From NCBI RefSeq assembly GCF_018283675.1, contig NZ_JAGVRK010000001.1, positions 3,906,001 through 3,970,000 on the forward strand: a stretch of 64,000 nucleotides of DNA, read 5' to 3'. This stretch comes from Metabacillus flavus (lineage in GTDB: Bacteria > Bacillota > Bacilli > Bacillales > Bacillaceae). Shown one piece after another: positions 1-7,410 of the stretch. The position numbers and the translations under genes were made by a program. The notes under the pieces are model-generated. The model worked only from the letters and a program-made list of their open reading frames with translations, was not told where the DNA came from and ran no database searches. The stretch's first letter is position 1. Each line of letters opens with the position of its first letter.

Positions 1-61
1 TTTTTGTCTGCTCTGATCCGAGCTCTTCCAGTTTTTCCATGACTTCCTGATACGTTGCCAT
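1..61 (-). CDS. DNA alkylation repair protein (AlkD-like), N-terminal fragment
   Basis: Only the first 20 codons are inside the window; the gene runs off the left edge. The start ATG is preceded by a good ribosome binding site (GGAAGGTGAT, 4 nt away). The residues begin MATYQEVMEKLEELGSEQTK, which resembles the start of HEAT-repeat AlkD/YwqB-type DNA glycosylases of Bacillus, which remove alkylated bases. The match is to a very short stretch, so the family is a suggestion. Confidence 0.5.
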   Translation of the reverse strand, partial: MATYQEVMEKLEELGSEQTK

Positions 62-110
62 TTCATCACCTTCCGCATGAGTTCTTTCTTTTTCCATTCT
101 GCGCTATGTA

Positions 111-854
111 TTAAATCTCCTGTTTTCCCTGCAGAAATTCGGCATACATCCTCCTAAAGGCAAAAGGGCGGAACATATTGGCCGCATGCCCGGTATGGGG
201 AATTTCTTTATAGAAAGCATGCGGAATGACCTCATCCAAGTCTGTAATACTGGATTTAAACAAGTTATCATGGTCCCCCATAATCCATAAAACAGGGACA
301 CCCACTTGTTTCAGGTCTGCTTTTAAATCGTAATCGAGTCTATGTTCAATGGCTTTTTTGAGCACATCCTCGTGCAATTCCAATCCGTATTTGTAATAAA
401 GCTTTGTTGAGATGAGAGCGTAGGGATCCACGACTCCGCTTTTCGGAAACAAATCTTTTGAATAGCGCCTAAGCCAATCTGGATAATCATTGTAGCGGTT
501 GTCATGAAAATGCTGAAGTACATAGGTGAGCGGGGAGTCTGAGTTATAATGGCCGCCGATATAGCAAAGGCTTGAAACCTTTTCTTTATACTTGCTTGCA
601 AAGATTGTGCTCGGATAACATCCGTAGCTGATGGAGCAGAGGTGTGCTTTTTCAATTCCTTCCCGCTCATACAGCTCCTCCAGCTGTGCAACTAGCCCAT
701 CCAGAGAAAAATCTGTTTTTTTGCCTCGGTCCTCGCCATGGCCAAGCAGATCGTAGGCATATGTATTGTACTTGCGGCTAAAATAGTCTATTTGTTTTTT
801 GAACGCTCTTCTTGAACCCGTCAAACCATGGATAAAAACGATGTTTTCCATCAT
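111..854 (-). CDS. alpha/beta hydrolase
   Basis: A 247-residue cytosolic alpha/beta-hydrolase-fold protein. The oxyanion-loop motif HGLTGS is at residues 9-14, the strand-turn DLLGHG at 35-40, a GDHD acid motif and a C-terminal HTGHAA histidine follow, so Ser76, the Asp of GDHD and the late His form a plausible triad. The nucleophile elbow reads S-I-S-Y-G rather than G-x-S-x-G, which is uncommon but tolerated in the fold. Two tandem ATGs start the frame; GGAGGG is 4 nt from the first and 7 nt from the second, so 851 may be the true start. It follows the AlkD-like gene in opposite reading order only by position, not as its operon. The substrate cannot be told. Confidence 0.75.
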   Translation of the reverse strand: MMENIVFIHGLTGSRRAFKKQIDYFSRKYNTYAYDLLGHGEDRGKKTDFSLDGLVAQLEELYEREGIEKAHLCSISYGCYPSTIFASKYKEKVSSLCYIGGHYNSDSPLTYVLQHFHDNRYNDYPDWLRRYSKDLFPKSGVVDPYALISTKLYYKYGLELHEDVLKKAIEHRLDYDLKADLKQVGVPVLWIMGDHDNLFKSSITDLDEVIPHAFYKEIPHTGHAANMFRPFAFRRMYAEFLQGKQEI

Positions 855-891
855 AGGCCCTCCAGTTGAAGATAGATGATACGTTTAGAAT

Positions 892-925
892 AGCATAAAA
901 AACCTCATCTTCGTGATGAGGTTTT
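892..925 (-). terminator. intrinsic terminator of the lipoprotein gene
   Basis: On the minus strand the stem AAAACCTCAT/ATGAGGTTTT with a 7-nt loop is followed by a T-run. It overlaps the stop codon of the lipoprotein gene at 924-926. Confidence 0.8.
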
Positions 926-1406
926 AGTCCTTAGGTTCTTCCACTTCTAAATCATTTTCCACTGCGTAAGCCTCTAAATCCTTATGAAAGGATTCCATTT
1001 CGGTGTAGTTTTTATCGAGCAGGTCACTTGCTTCATTAAACATTTCATCGTTTTGCTGAGCAATGGAATCTGCAACCATTGTAAATCCCTCAATTTGCTG
1101 ATTTACCGCATCGGTGTAGCGTTTATGCAATTTTTGAAGTTCTTCGTCCGTAATGGATATACCGTCTGCTTCTTCAGCAATTTTCGTGTAAGCTGGAATT
1201 ACGCTGCTTTTTATGGCATCTGCAATCTTTTGCTCATCATTCGTATTCGCAGCTTCTTCATATTTCTTCATTGCGCTCTCTTCCATTTCCCCAAGCTTTG
1301 GAAGCTTTTCGTTGGCATATGTCAGAAGTTCCTCTTGAAGAGGACTCGAGCAGGCAGCCAGAAAAACTATTAAAACCAGTGACAAAACACCTAACATTTT
1401 TTTCAT
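924..1406 (-). CDS. predicted lipoprotein of unknown function
   Basis: 160 residues with a type II signal peptide: a KK start, a hydrophobic core, and lipobox LAAC with Cys19 as the lipidated residue. The mature part is highly acidic and appears almost wholly alpha-helical (repeated E/K/A/L heptad-like runs from about 22 to 155), ending in EEPKD. RBS AAGGAG is 8 nt before the ATG. It should sit on the outer face of the membrane. I recognise no family. It is a single-gene unit with its own terminator. Confidence 0.75.
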   Translation of the reverse strand: MKKMLGVLSLVLIVFLAACSSPLQEELLTYANEKLPKLGEMEESAMKKYEEAANTNDEQKIADAIKSSVIPAYTKIAEEADGISITDEELQKLHKRYTDAVNQQIEGFTMVADSIAQQNDEMFNEASDLLDKNYTEMESFHKDLEAYAVENDLEVEEPKD

Positions 1407-1526
1407 TCGTACGTCTCCTTAGACTTTATCATTTTCTAATTCCTAGTTCTTTTACCACATATCCAAATTTCCAAAACTTTATTTTTACATAATTGGTAAA
1501 AACTTTAAAAACCCCACTAAACCTAG

Positions 1527-1659
1527 CTGTTGATTGCAGCTAGCAGGCGATCGCTTTCCGCGGGGCGGGCTGTGAGCCTCCTCTGCGCTTTGCGCCTGCG
1601 GGGTCTCACATGTCCCGCTGCTCCCGCAGGAGTCTCTCGCCTTACGCTCCAATCAACAG
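1527..1659. repeat. 133-bp intergenic repeat with 10-bp terminal inverted repeats
   Basis: The element begins CTGTTGATTG and ends CAATCAACAG, a perfect 10-bp inverted repeat. The interior is GC-rich (CGCGGGGCGGGC, GCCTGCGGGGTCTCACATG, CCCGCTGCTCCCGCAGGAG) in contrast to its AT-rich flanks, and has several self-complementary segments. A degenerate copy in the opposite orientation is at 51734-51817. I recall similar sequences scattered between genes in many Bacillaceae genomes. The rest of the 438-bp gap (1407-1844) holds no gene I can support, only the upstream region of the lipoprotein gene and the dbpA terminator. Confidence 0.75.
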
Positions 1660-1805
1660 GTGTAAAAAAATTTCATCACGTCTTTAACATAGTGAAAAAT
1701 AAGGTAAAATTAATTTACGATTTTTGATATTAGATCCCCTTATTCAGCAGATGCTGTCGTTTTACCAAATATGGTTTTACCAAATCGCACAAAACGAATT
1801 TAGAC

Positions 1806-1838
1806 ATAAAAAAGACTCACCCTACGGCAAGTCTCTTT
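1806..1838 (-). terminator. dbpA: intrinsic terminator of dbpA
   Basis: Minus-strand hairpin with AGACT/AGTCT outer stem, CC/GG inner pairs and a following T6 run, just past the dbpA stop codon. Confidence 0.7.
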
Positions 1839-1844
1839 TCCTGT

Positions 1845-3290
1845 TTATTTATTTGCCACATGAACTTTAAGCTGCTTCCCTTTAATCGTTGTATTTTTCA
1901 TCGATTTTAGGACGAGCGGGCCTTTTCCGTTTAGAATTTCCACATAAGAAACATTTTCCTGAATCGTAATAATCCCAATGTCAGCTGCTGTTACGCCTTC
2001 AAGCTTGGCGATCGTTCCGACGAAGTCGACGGCACGGATTTTCTTTTTCTTCCCGCCGTTAAAGTAGAGCTTCATGATGCCCTTATTCAGAGCCTCGCTC
2101 TTATCTTTTTTCAGCTCTGGTTCTTCTTCCATTTTTTCATCAAATGCATGCTGTGCTTCTTTGATCTGCTCTCTGTCAGGGGGATCCAGCTGCTGAATTT
2201 CAAATCCGATGTATTCCTGAATGTCTGCAAGGAACCGGTCTTCAAATGGTGTTGCAAACGTGATTGCTTTTCCGGAACGCCCGGCGCGGCCTGTCCGGCC
2301 TGCCCGGTGAACGTAGCTTTCCTTTTCAAGCGGCAAATCATAGTTGATAACATGGGTAATGTTTTCAACATCAATTCCCCGCGCTGCTACATCGGTCGCA
2401 ACGAGATAGCGGAATTCGCCTCTCTTAAACTCGTTCATCACTGCAAAACGATCCTCCTGAACCATCCCGCCATGGATTTTATCCACTGTGTATCCAAGTC
2501 TGTCGAGAAGTTCGAAAAGCTCATCCACCTGATCCTTCGTCCGGCAGAAGATCATGCAGCTGTCCGGATTTTCCGTTACCGTTACGTCTCTTAGCAGACG
2601 GAATTTATTATCTTCGTTCACGATATAAAGTGAATGCTGGATTTGGCTTGCTGCCTGTTCAGGTGACGCAATTTCAATATCGAGCGGATTTTTCATATAG
2701 CGGTGGCAGAGAGCTTCCACATCCTTTGGAAGAGTAGCGGAAAAAAGCATCGTCGTACGGTTTTCCGGCAATTCCTGAATGATGGCTTCCACCTGTTCAA
2801 TGAAGCCCATATTCAGCATTTCATCAGCCTCATCAATGACAAAATACTTGAGCTGATCGAGCTGAAGCGTACCTTTTTGAATATGGTCAAGCACCCTTCC
2901 CGGCGTGCCTACAACCATATGGCTTTTTTGCTTCAGTTCGGATTTTTGGCGGTCAAATGGCGACTTCCCGTAAACCGCTGTTGCTTTAATCCGTTTAAAG
3001 CGGCCGATGTTTGTGATGTCTTCTTTTACTTGTGCGGCAAGCTCACGTGTCGGAGTCAGAATAAGAGCCTGCGGCTTATTTTCTTCCCAATCGACTAATT
3101 CGCAAAGCGGAATCGCAAAGGCTGCCGTCTTTCCGCTTCCTGTCCGGGATTTAACGGCTATATCTTTCCCTTCAAGCGCTGGCGGAATAACGCCCGCCTG
3201 AACGCTTGTCGGCGATTTATATCCAAGGCTGTCCAATGCTTTTAAAATATCCTCGTTTAATGCAAAATCTTTGAAGCTGTTTGTACTCAA
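1845..3290 (-). CDS. dbpA: ATP-dependent DEAD-box RNA helicase DbpA (YxiN type)
   Basis: 481 residues from a TTG start preceded by AAGGGG at 9 nt; the frame is open further upstream but lacks an RBS there, and 481 residues fits the B. subtilis YxiN length of about 479. Motifs in order: Q motif near 28, SRTGSGKT (motif I) at 48-55, [24 protein letters not shown] (DEAD), SAT, and in domain 2 [11 protein letters not shown] and [10 protein letters not shown]. The C-terminal about 75 residues ([16 protein letters not shown]... to VHVANK) are the DbpA RNA-binding domain that recognises 23S rRNA hairpin 92. It acts in 50S ribosome assembly. Transcribed alone, divergent from the next gene. Confidence 0.95.
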   Translation of the reverse strand: MSTNSFKDFALNEDILKALDSLGYKSPTSVQAGVIPPALEGKDIAVKSRTGSGKTAAFAIPLCELVDWEENKPQALILTPTRELAAQVKEDITNIGRFKRIKATAVYGKSPFDRQKSELKQKSHMVVGTPGRVLDHIQKGTLQLDQLKYFVIDEADEMLNMGFIEQVEAIIQELPENRTTMLFSATLPKDVEALCHRYMKNPLDIEIASPEQAASQIQHSLYIVNEDNKFRLLRDVTVTENPDSCMIFCRTKDQVDELFELLDRLGYTVDKIHGGMVQEDRFAVMNEFKRGEFRYLVATDVAARGIDVENITHVINYDLPLEKESYVHRAGRTGRAGRSGKAITFATPFEDRFLADIQEYIGFEIQQLDPPDREQIKEAQHAFDEKMEEEPELKKDKSEALNKGIMKLYFNGGKKKKIRAVDFVGTIAKLEGVTAADIGIITIQENVSYVEILNGKGPLVLKSMKNTTIKGKQLKVHVANK

Positions 3291-3366
3291 AAGCGTAAGC
3301 CCCTTTTCGTTATTTGTCCTCTGTCTATTATACGGTGCAGCGGCCCATTTTAACAGCTTCGCTAAA

Positions 3367-3395
3367 TTGACGGAACGGCTGGTGTTTTTTATACT
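3367..3395 (+). promoter_or_regulatory. sigma-A promoter of the DUF3900-like gene
   Basis: TTGACG (3367-3372), 17 bp, TATACT (3390-3395), about 28 bp before the start codon. Confidence 0.7.
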
Positions 3396-3423
3396 GAAAG
3401 AATTGAAAGCGGGGGCTGAAGAA

Positions 3424-4476
3424 ATGGATTTTACCATGAGGTTTTTATCCTTTTACGTGATAGAGGCAGAGGATCAGGATTCAAAGCGGTTTAAGCACTA
3501 TCAGACACTTGATCAAGAGGAGTTTGAAGCGAGTGCTTTGAAGGATTTTCTTGATGGTGAGCTAAAAAGAATCGTAAAGAGGAAAGCAGAAAAGCATCCT
3601 CCCTCCGAGCAGGTACCGACAAAAATCGGATATTTTGCCGTTGAACCAGGCTATGATCTCGATTCAAATCCGAACTACAATATGCTTCACCGGATTCGTT
3701 TCGCTGAAACAAAAGAGGCCTTTAATGAAGGAAGCGAGCAGCTCGTCCGCACCTATTTGGATACAAGCGCGGTCCGCGGAGGAGCGTTTTTGGTTGCATC
3801 AGCCGTACCGAGAAAATACTTTGATGACTCCTTTGTTTTCATTATGAAATGCGATTTCGAACCAAAGGTCGCCTCCATTGCAGATGAAAAAGCATTAATT
3901 AAAAAGGTAGAGATGGCCATTACAACGAAAAACATGAAGTCCATCCAATACCCATACATGCCTGAAGAAGGAATGACAGAGGAATCCGAGCTAAAAATCC
4001 ACCAGGCTTCTCACGCACGGTACTTTGAAGATTTTTTGAAATATGTGGAGTATGGCGAATCCATGCCGGAAATTATGAAAACCCAAGTCATGACGATGGT
4101 ACAGGAGCACGTCCTGGAAACATACGAAGAAAACAGCCAGGAACGGCAGCAGTTTGAGCACGATATGGAGATTTGGGAAGCCAGTGAAAAGCGGGAAATC
4201 CAGGAGCGGCTCGATACCCATCAGGTAATAGAAGCGGCCGCGCAAATTGTGGAGAATACACCTGAAGCACAGCTGAAGATGAAGCTTGGGGAAACCGAGG
4301 TGAAAGGGCTGCTTGCTGAGTTTGGTGATTCAATTCATTTAGCTAAAATCAATGGGCGCTACGTTCTCCTCGTTGAAGCAGAGACGATTTCGTTTGAGAA
4401 GGGATTTTCTCCAATCGAGTTTCATAAGCCTGAGGGGCTGCATGAGGTGATTGAGCGGATTGCGGGGAAAGGATAA
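3424..4476 (+). CDS. DUF3900-like protein of unknown function
   Basis: 350 residues starting [16 protein letters not shown], preceded by GGGGG at 10 nt. An upstream ATG in the same frame lies ahead of the promoter, so it was rejected. The protein is acidic, without signal peptide or membrane segment. The middle (about 225-290) is a charged, probably coiled-coil stretch rich in E/Q/H, and the C-terminus is a compact alpha/beta region ([19 protein letters not shown]). From memory it resembles the DUF3900 family of Bacillus, for which I know no function. It is monocistronic with its own promoter and terminator. Confidence 0.7.
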   Translation: MDFTMRFLSFYVIEAEDQDSKRFKHYQTLDQEEFEASALKDFLDGELKRIVKRKAEKHPPSEQVPTKIGYFAVEPGYDLDSNPNYNMLHRIRFAETKEAFNEGSEQLVRTYLDTSAVRGGAFLVASAVPRKYFDDSFVFIMKCDFEPKVASIADEKALIKKVEMAITTKNMKSIQYPYMPEEGMTEESELKIHQASHARYFEDFLKYVEYGESMPEIMKTQVMTMVQEHVLETYEENSQERQQFEHDMEIWEASEKREIQERLDTHQVIEAAAQIVENTPEAQLKMKLGETEVKGLLAEFGDSIHLAKINGRYVLLVEAETISFEKGFSPIEFHKPEGLHEVIERIAGKG

Positions 4477-4520
4477 AATAAACTCATCTCTGTAAGCGTT
4501 AATGACTTCGGACTGCATTA

Positions 4521-4558
4521 AGAGGAATTGGATCCGTCCAATTCCTCTTTTTATTTTT
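4521..4558 (+). terminator. intrinsic terminator, probably bidirectional
   Basis: Perfect 11-bp stem AGAGGAATTGG/CCAATTCCTCT, 6-nt loop, then TTTTATTTTT. It lies between two convergent genes. Confidence 0.85.
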
Positions 4559-4582
4559 CTTTATAATTCTCAGGTAATACGT

Positions 4583-6037
4583 TTATTTCAGAGCCTCATA
4601 CCCTTTCACGCGTTTCTCGATCCAGCCTTCCTTCTCAAGCTTTTTAAAGCCCTTCTGGATATCTTTTTCTTCCCAGCTGCCAAGACTGCCGTATAACGGT
4701 GTTTGATCCAGCTCCTGTTCCCTGATTTGATAGGAGGTCCTGCCTTTGAGAAGCTGGGCAATTAAGTGGAGCGGTTTATCCTTCAGTGAACCGTCTAATT
4801 CATTCAGAATGGCAAAAACCTGTTCAAATGATAGGGACTGATTTTTAACTTGTATACATATATCTTCAGGGTGAAAAGGCTCGGTTTGCATTGCTTCTTT
4901 TAATCCCTGGTGCAGACTATCAAGTTTTGCTTTTGCCTCTTCCACTGTTTGCTTGCGAATCTCTTTAAGCATAGATATGGATGGAAGCTGAAAACCCGCT
5001 AGCCAAATCAAATCGGAAGATGCTCTTTCAGCTGGAATATCTGCTTGTGATAGCTCCTCCGCAAAGCCCAGAAACGGTTCCTTCACAATGTCCGGCTGAA
5101 CGGGATAGCGGGTCAGGTCCTTTTTCATTTGCAGGATCTCAGGCAAACTGGCAAGCTCCTTTTTCCATTGAGCCAAATTTCCTAAATCGTTTAGAATTGT
5201 TTCTTTCTTTAAAGCAATTTCGTTAAACTGCCTCTCAATCGTAGCAATTCGCTTTACCGCTTTTTCCATATCCGGCTCTTCTTCAAGCTCCACTTTGGAA
5301 TGTTTCACATGAAACATCCGCTTTGTTTTGCACACCTCACATGTTTGAGTGATAACTTCGTTCAGCGAATCAAATGACAGCTGCTTTTCGTGGCCACATT
5401 GCTCTGGAAGTGCCCGGTATGGTCTCATTACGATTTCTACACGGTGTCTCCAAAATGCCACATCTTCGGGTGGTGTCAGGAGAGAAAGCAGGGAGGAACG
5501 GTTCATCTTTTCCACCGCTTGAACCACCTCCCTTTTTTCTCTCGCAAGCTGGACAATTGGATGGAGCTCATAGCTCTGTTCAATGATGTTCTCCCACTCA
5601 CTCTTGCTTTTTAATGAAATTGCAGCGCAAAACAGATAATCTCTCACTACCATCTGAATGTGTGCAGAAAGGGCCGTTTTGGTCATCTCTGTGAAATCCT
5701 TTGTATAAAAAGCTTCCGTTATCTGAGGAATGCCATGTCCCGCTGAAAAATCATTCCATAAAAAAGATTCTGGTTTCATAAGATGAGGATGAATTTGCTC
5801 CTGCCTGTTTGAAAAAATGGGAAAGAATGCTCCCTTTTCAAGCTGGAGAAAGCTCTGGATCCTTTCCCTTTCATCTATTGAAAGGCCAAGCTCGTCCAGG
5901 CATTCCTGAATACGATTGAGCAGAGCCCGCTCCGTCTTATGTCCAGCAGACCGGACTTCTTTATTTTTCTTGCCGAGCGGAAGCACAGCAAGGGATGGGT
6001 ACGGATCAAAATATTGGGCGTGCAATTGAAGACTCAT
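4583..6037 (-). CDS. RQC-type DNA-binding protein, possibly RQC-minor-1 family
   Basis: 484 residues from MSLQLHAQYF. An ATG twelve codons earlier (6073) overlaps the TATAAT box of the promoter and would give a leaderless start, so the internal ATG with AGGA upstream is preferred. The C-terminal about 60 residues (LLKGRTSYQIRE... YGSLGSWEEKDIQKGFKKLEKEGWIEKR) look like the winged-helix RQC domain of RecQ helicases, but no helicase motor is present. A CEVCKTKRMFH segment near residue 225 could be half of a zinc site. The middle has coiled-coil-like helices. The name is from memory of a small family in Bacillus; the role is unknown, presumably DNA structure recognition. Confidence 0.55.
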   Translation of the reverse strand: MSLQLHAQYFDPYPSLAVLPLGKKNKEVRSAGHKTERALLNRIQECLDELGLSIDERERIQSFLQLEKGAFFPIFSNRQEQIHPHLMKPESFLWNDFSAGHGIPQITEAFYTKDFTEMTKTALSAHIQMVVRDYLFCAAISLKSKSEWENIIEQSYELHPIVQLAREKREVVQAVEKMNRSSLLSLLTPPEDVAFWRHRVEIVMRPYRALPEQCGHEKQLSFDSLNEVITQTCEVCKTKRMFHVKHSKVELEEEPDMEKAVKRIATIERQFNEIALKKETILNDLGNLAQWKKELASLPEILQMKKDLTRYPVQPDIVKEPFLGFAEELSQADIPAERASSDLIWLAGFQLPSISMLKEIRKQTVEEAKAKLDSLHQGLKEAMQTEPFHPEDICIQVKNQSLSFEQVFAILNELDGSLKDKPLHLIAQLLKGRTSYQIREQELDQTPLYGSLGSWEEKDIQKGFKKLEKEGWIEKRVKGYEALK

Positions 6038-6071
6038 GGCCATTCCTGCTTTCCGTTGTTGTTTAATGACC

Positions 6072-6100
6072 ATTATAACGAGGAACGATGGTGATTTGAA
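6072..6100 (-). promoter_or_regulatory. promoter of the RQC-type gene
   Basis: On the minus strand TTCAAA (6095-6100), 17 bp, TATAAT (6072-6077). It overlaps the first in-frame ATG and therefore argues for the downstream start at 6037. Confidence 0.55.
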
Positions 6101-6114
6101 ATCTTAAGGTGCCA

Positions 6115-6147
6115 TTCAAAAAAGCCAGCCCGCACCCGGACCGGCTT
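6115..6147 (-). terminator. intrinsic terminator of the DUF2339/DUF3999-like operon
   Basis: Minus-strand 10-bp stem AAGCCGGTCC/GGGCTGGCTT (two G-T pairs), 6-nt loop, then T6. Confidence 0.8.
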
Positions 6148-7410
6148 CTACTTTTTCACATTCGTCATCTTCTGCAAAATAAAGGCGATCAGCAGGATTG
6201 AAATGAGACCGATGATGATGTTGAATACCCATTCTGTTTGAAACCAGTGAACCTTTTTTTCCTTTGGCTCTGCTGCTTTAGGGCGTTGGAGTGCAGACCC
6301 GAGCACCGCTTCGCTGACGGTTTCCTTTTCAATAAAGCTTTGAAATTCCTCGATATCGTATTGGGGAATTTCTGCCTCCTCGTTGCCGTATAGAAGTTGG
6401 TACGTACCCCTGCTGCTTTTTTCGAATACGATTTCGTCAATAGCATATTCCTGGGTGATTTCCTGAATGCCAAGCGGTGCGTTATCTTCATTGCTGATTT
6501 TTATCACGATTTTCTCAGCAGCGGAAGGTACTTGAAGGGTCAGGTCGGTATTTTGGATGCGGGTATTTTTAAAGTCCGCACTATAGAGTTCTGCTCCGCC
6601 GCTTAAAGGGATCGGACTGCCAGAGCCATCCTCTATTTCCACTGTACGGCGGAAGTTCCCCTCTGCTTTCAGCGACACCTTGGCGGTTTTGAGTCTTTGA
6701 TTATTTTCAATCGTGACAATCGTTTGCTTTCCCTTATCAACAGTGGTAAATTCCGGAGTTTTCTTTTTGGAAAATTCCTTGAAGCTTTCTGTTGTTTCGC
6801 TGTGAATAAGCGATAAGCCCGGCAAGACTATTTTTTCGGTGTTGCCGATTACTTTGATCCGATAATAGCTGAACTTCATTGCCATTCCAAGGTCAATCGT
6901 ATCTTTCTTCACTACACCTGTATTGTAGAGGGTATCCTCCTTTACGGCCTCCCACTTAAGGCCATCATAGCTTCCCAGCACTTCTACTTTCTTTAAAAAA
7001 GGCTGGTCAGGAAGATCCGCTTTCAACGTTTCCCCTAGAATATCTGTGTTTTTTTCTTCTTGAATGATTTTGAAATCATAGAGTGTATTTCCGTTTTCTT
7101 CTCTTCCGGGAAGGGTTTCCGACGAATAGATGATTTCCTGTTTTGATGAATTTCCGTAGCCGTTTTTCATATAGTACGGAACGGTCTGTCCCTTCTCATT
7201 TATGATACGCACATCCCCTAAGTCTTCACGTGCTCCGGAATACACCGCCTCATCCAAAAACAAGGATTGGTAGTTGCCTTCCTTCTGAATTTCTATGTTT
7301 TTCGCAAACTTCCAATTTGTTAAATTCGATTCTGCTTTTGCGGGTGGAGGGCTGCTGCTTATAACCAGAGCAGCAGCCAAAAGAATCATTGTTTTATTCA
7401 GCCGAAACAT
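6148..7410 (-). CDS. DUF3999-like membrane-anchored extracytoplasmic protein
   Basis: 420 residues. The start MFRLNKTMILL is chosen because AGGAGG lies 9 nt upstream; it overlaps the end of the preceding gene by 17 bp, so the two are translationally linked. Residues 1-26 are a Sec signal peptide (cleavage about PAKA-ES), the bulk is a beta-rich extracellular part, and WVFNIIIGLISILLIAFIL near the C-terminus is a single membrane anchor followed by a KK tail. Family memory: DUF3999 proteins sit next to DUF2339 membrane proteins in Pseudomonas and others, which is the arrangement here. The likely role is an extracytoplasmic partner of the multi-spanning protein; the process is unknown. Confidence 0.65.
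   Translation of the reverse strand: MFRLNKTMILLAAALVISSSPPPAKAESNLTNWKFAKNIEIQKEGNYQSLFLDEAVYSGAREDLGDVRIINEKGQTVPYYMKNGYGNSSKQEIIYSSETLPGREENGNTLYDFKIIQEEKNTDILGETLKADLPDQPFLKKVEVLGSYDGLKWEAVKEDTLYNTGVVKKDTIDLGMAMKFSYYRIKVIGNTEKIVLPGLSLIHSETTESFKEFSKKKTPEFTTVDKGKQTIVTIENNQRLKTAKVSLKAEGNFRRTVEIEDGSGSPIPLSGGAELYSADFKNTRIQNTDLTLQVPSAAEKIVIKISNEDNAPLGIQEITQEYAIDEIVFEKSSRGTYQLLYGNEEAEIPQYDIEEFQSFIEKETVSEAVLGSALQRPKAAEPKEKKVHWFQTEWVFNIIIGLISILLIAFILQKMTNVKK

Noticed and set aside
1530-1727. 65-codon frame covering the intergenic repeat
   Set aside because: It simply reads through the GC-rich repeat element; no RBS.
3271-3423. N-terminal extension of the DUF3900-like protein
   Set aside because: It would start upstream of a good sigma-A promoter and overlap the dbpA start; the internal ATG with GGGGG is preferred.
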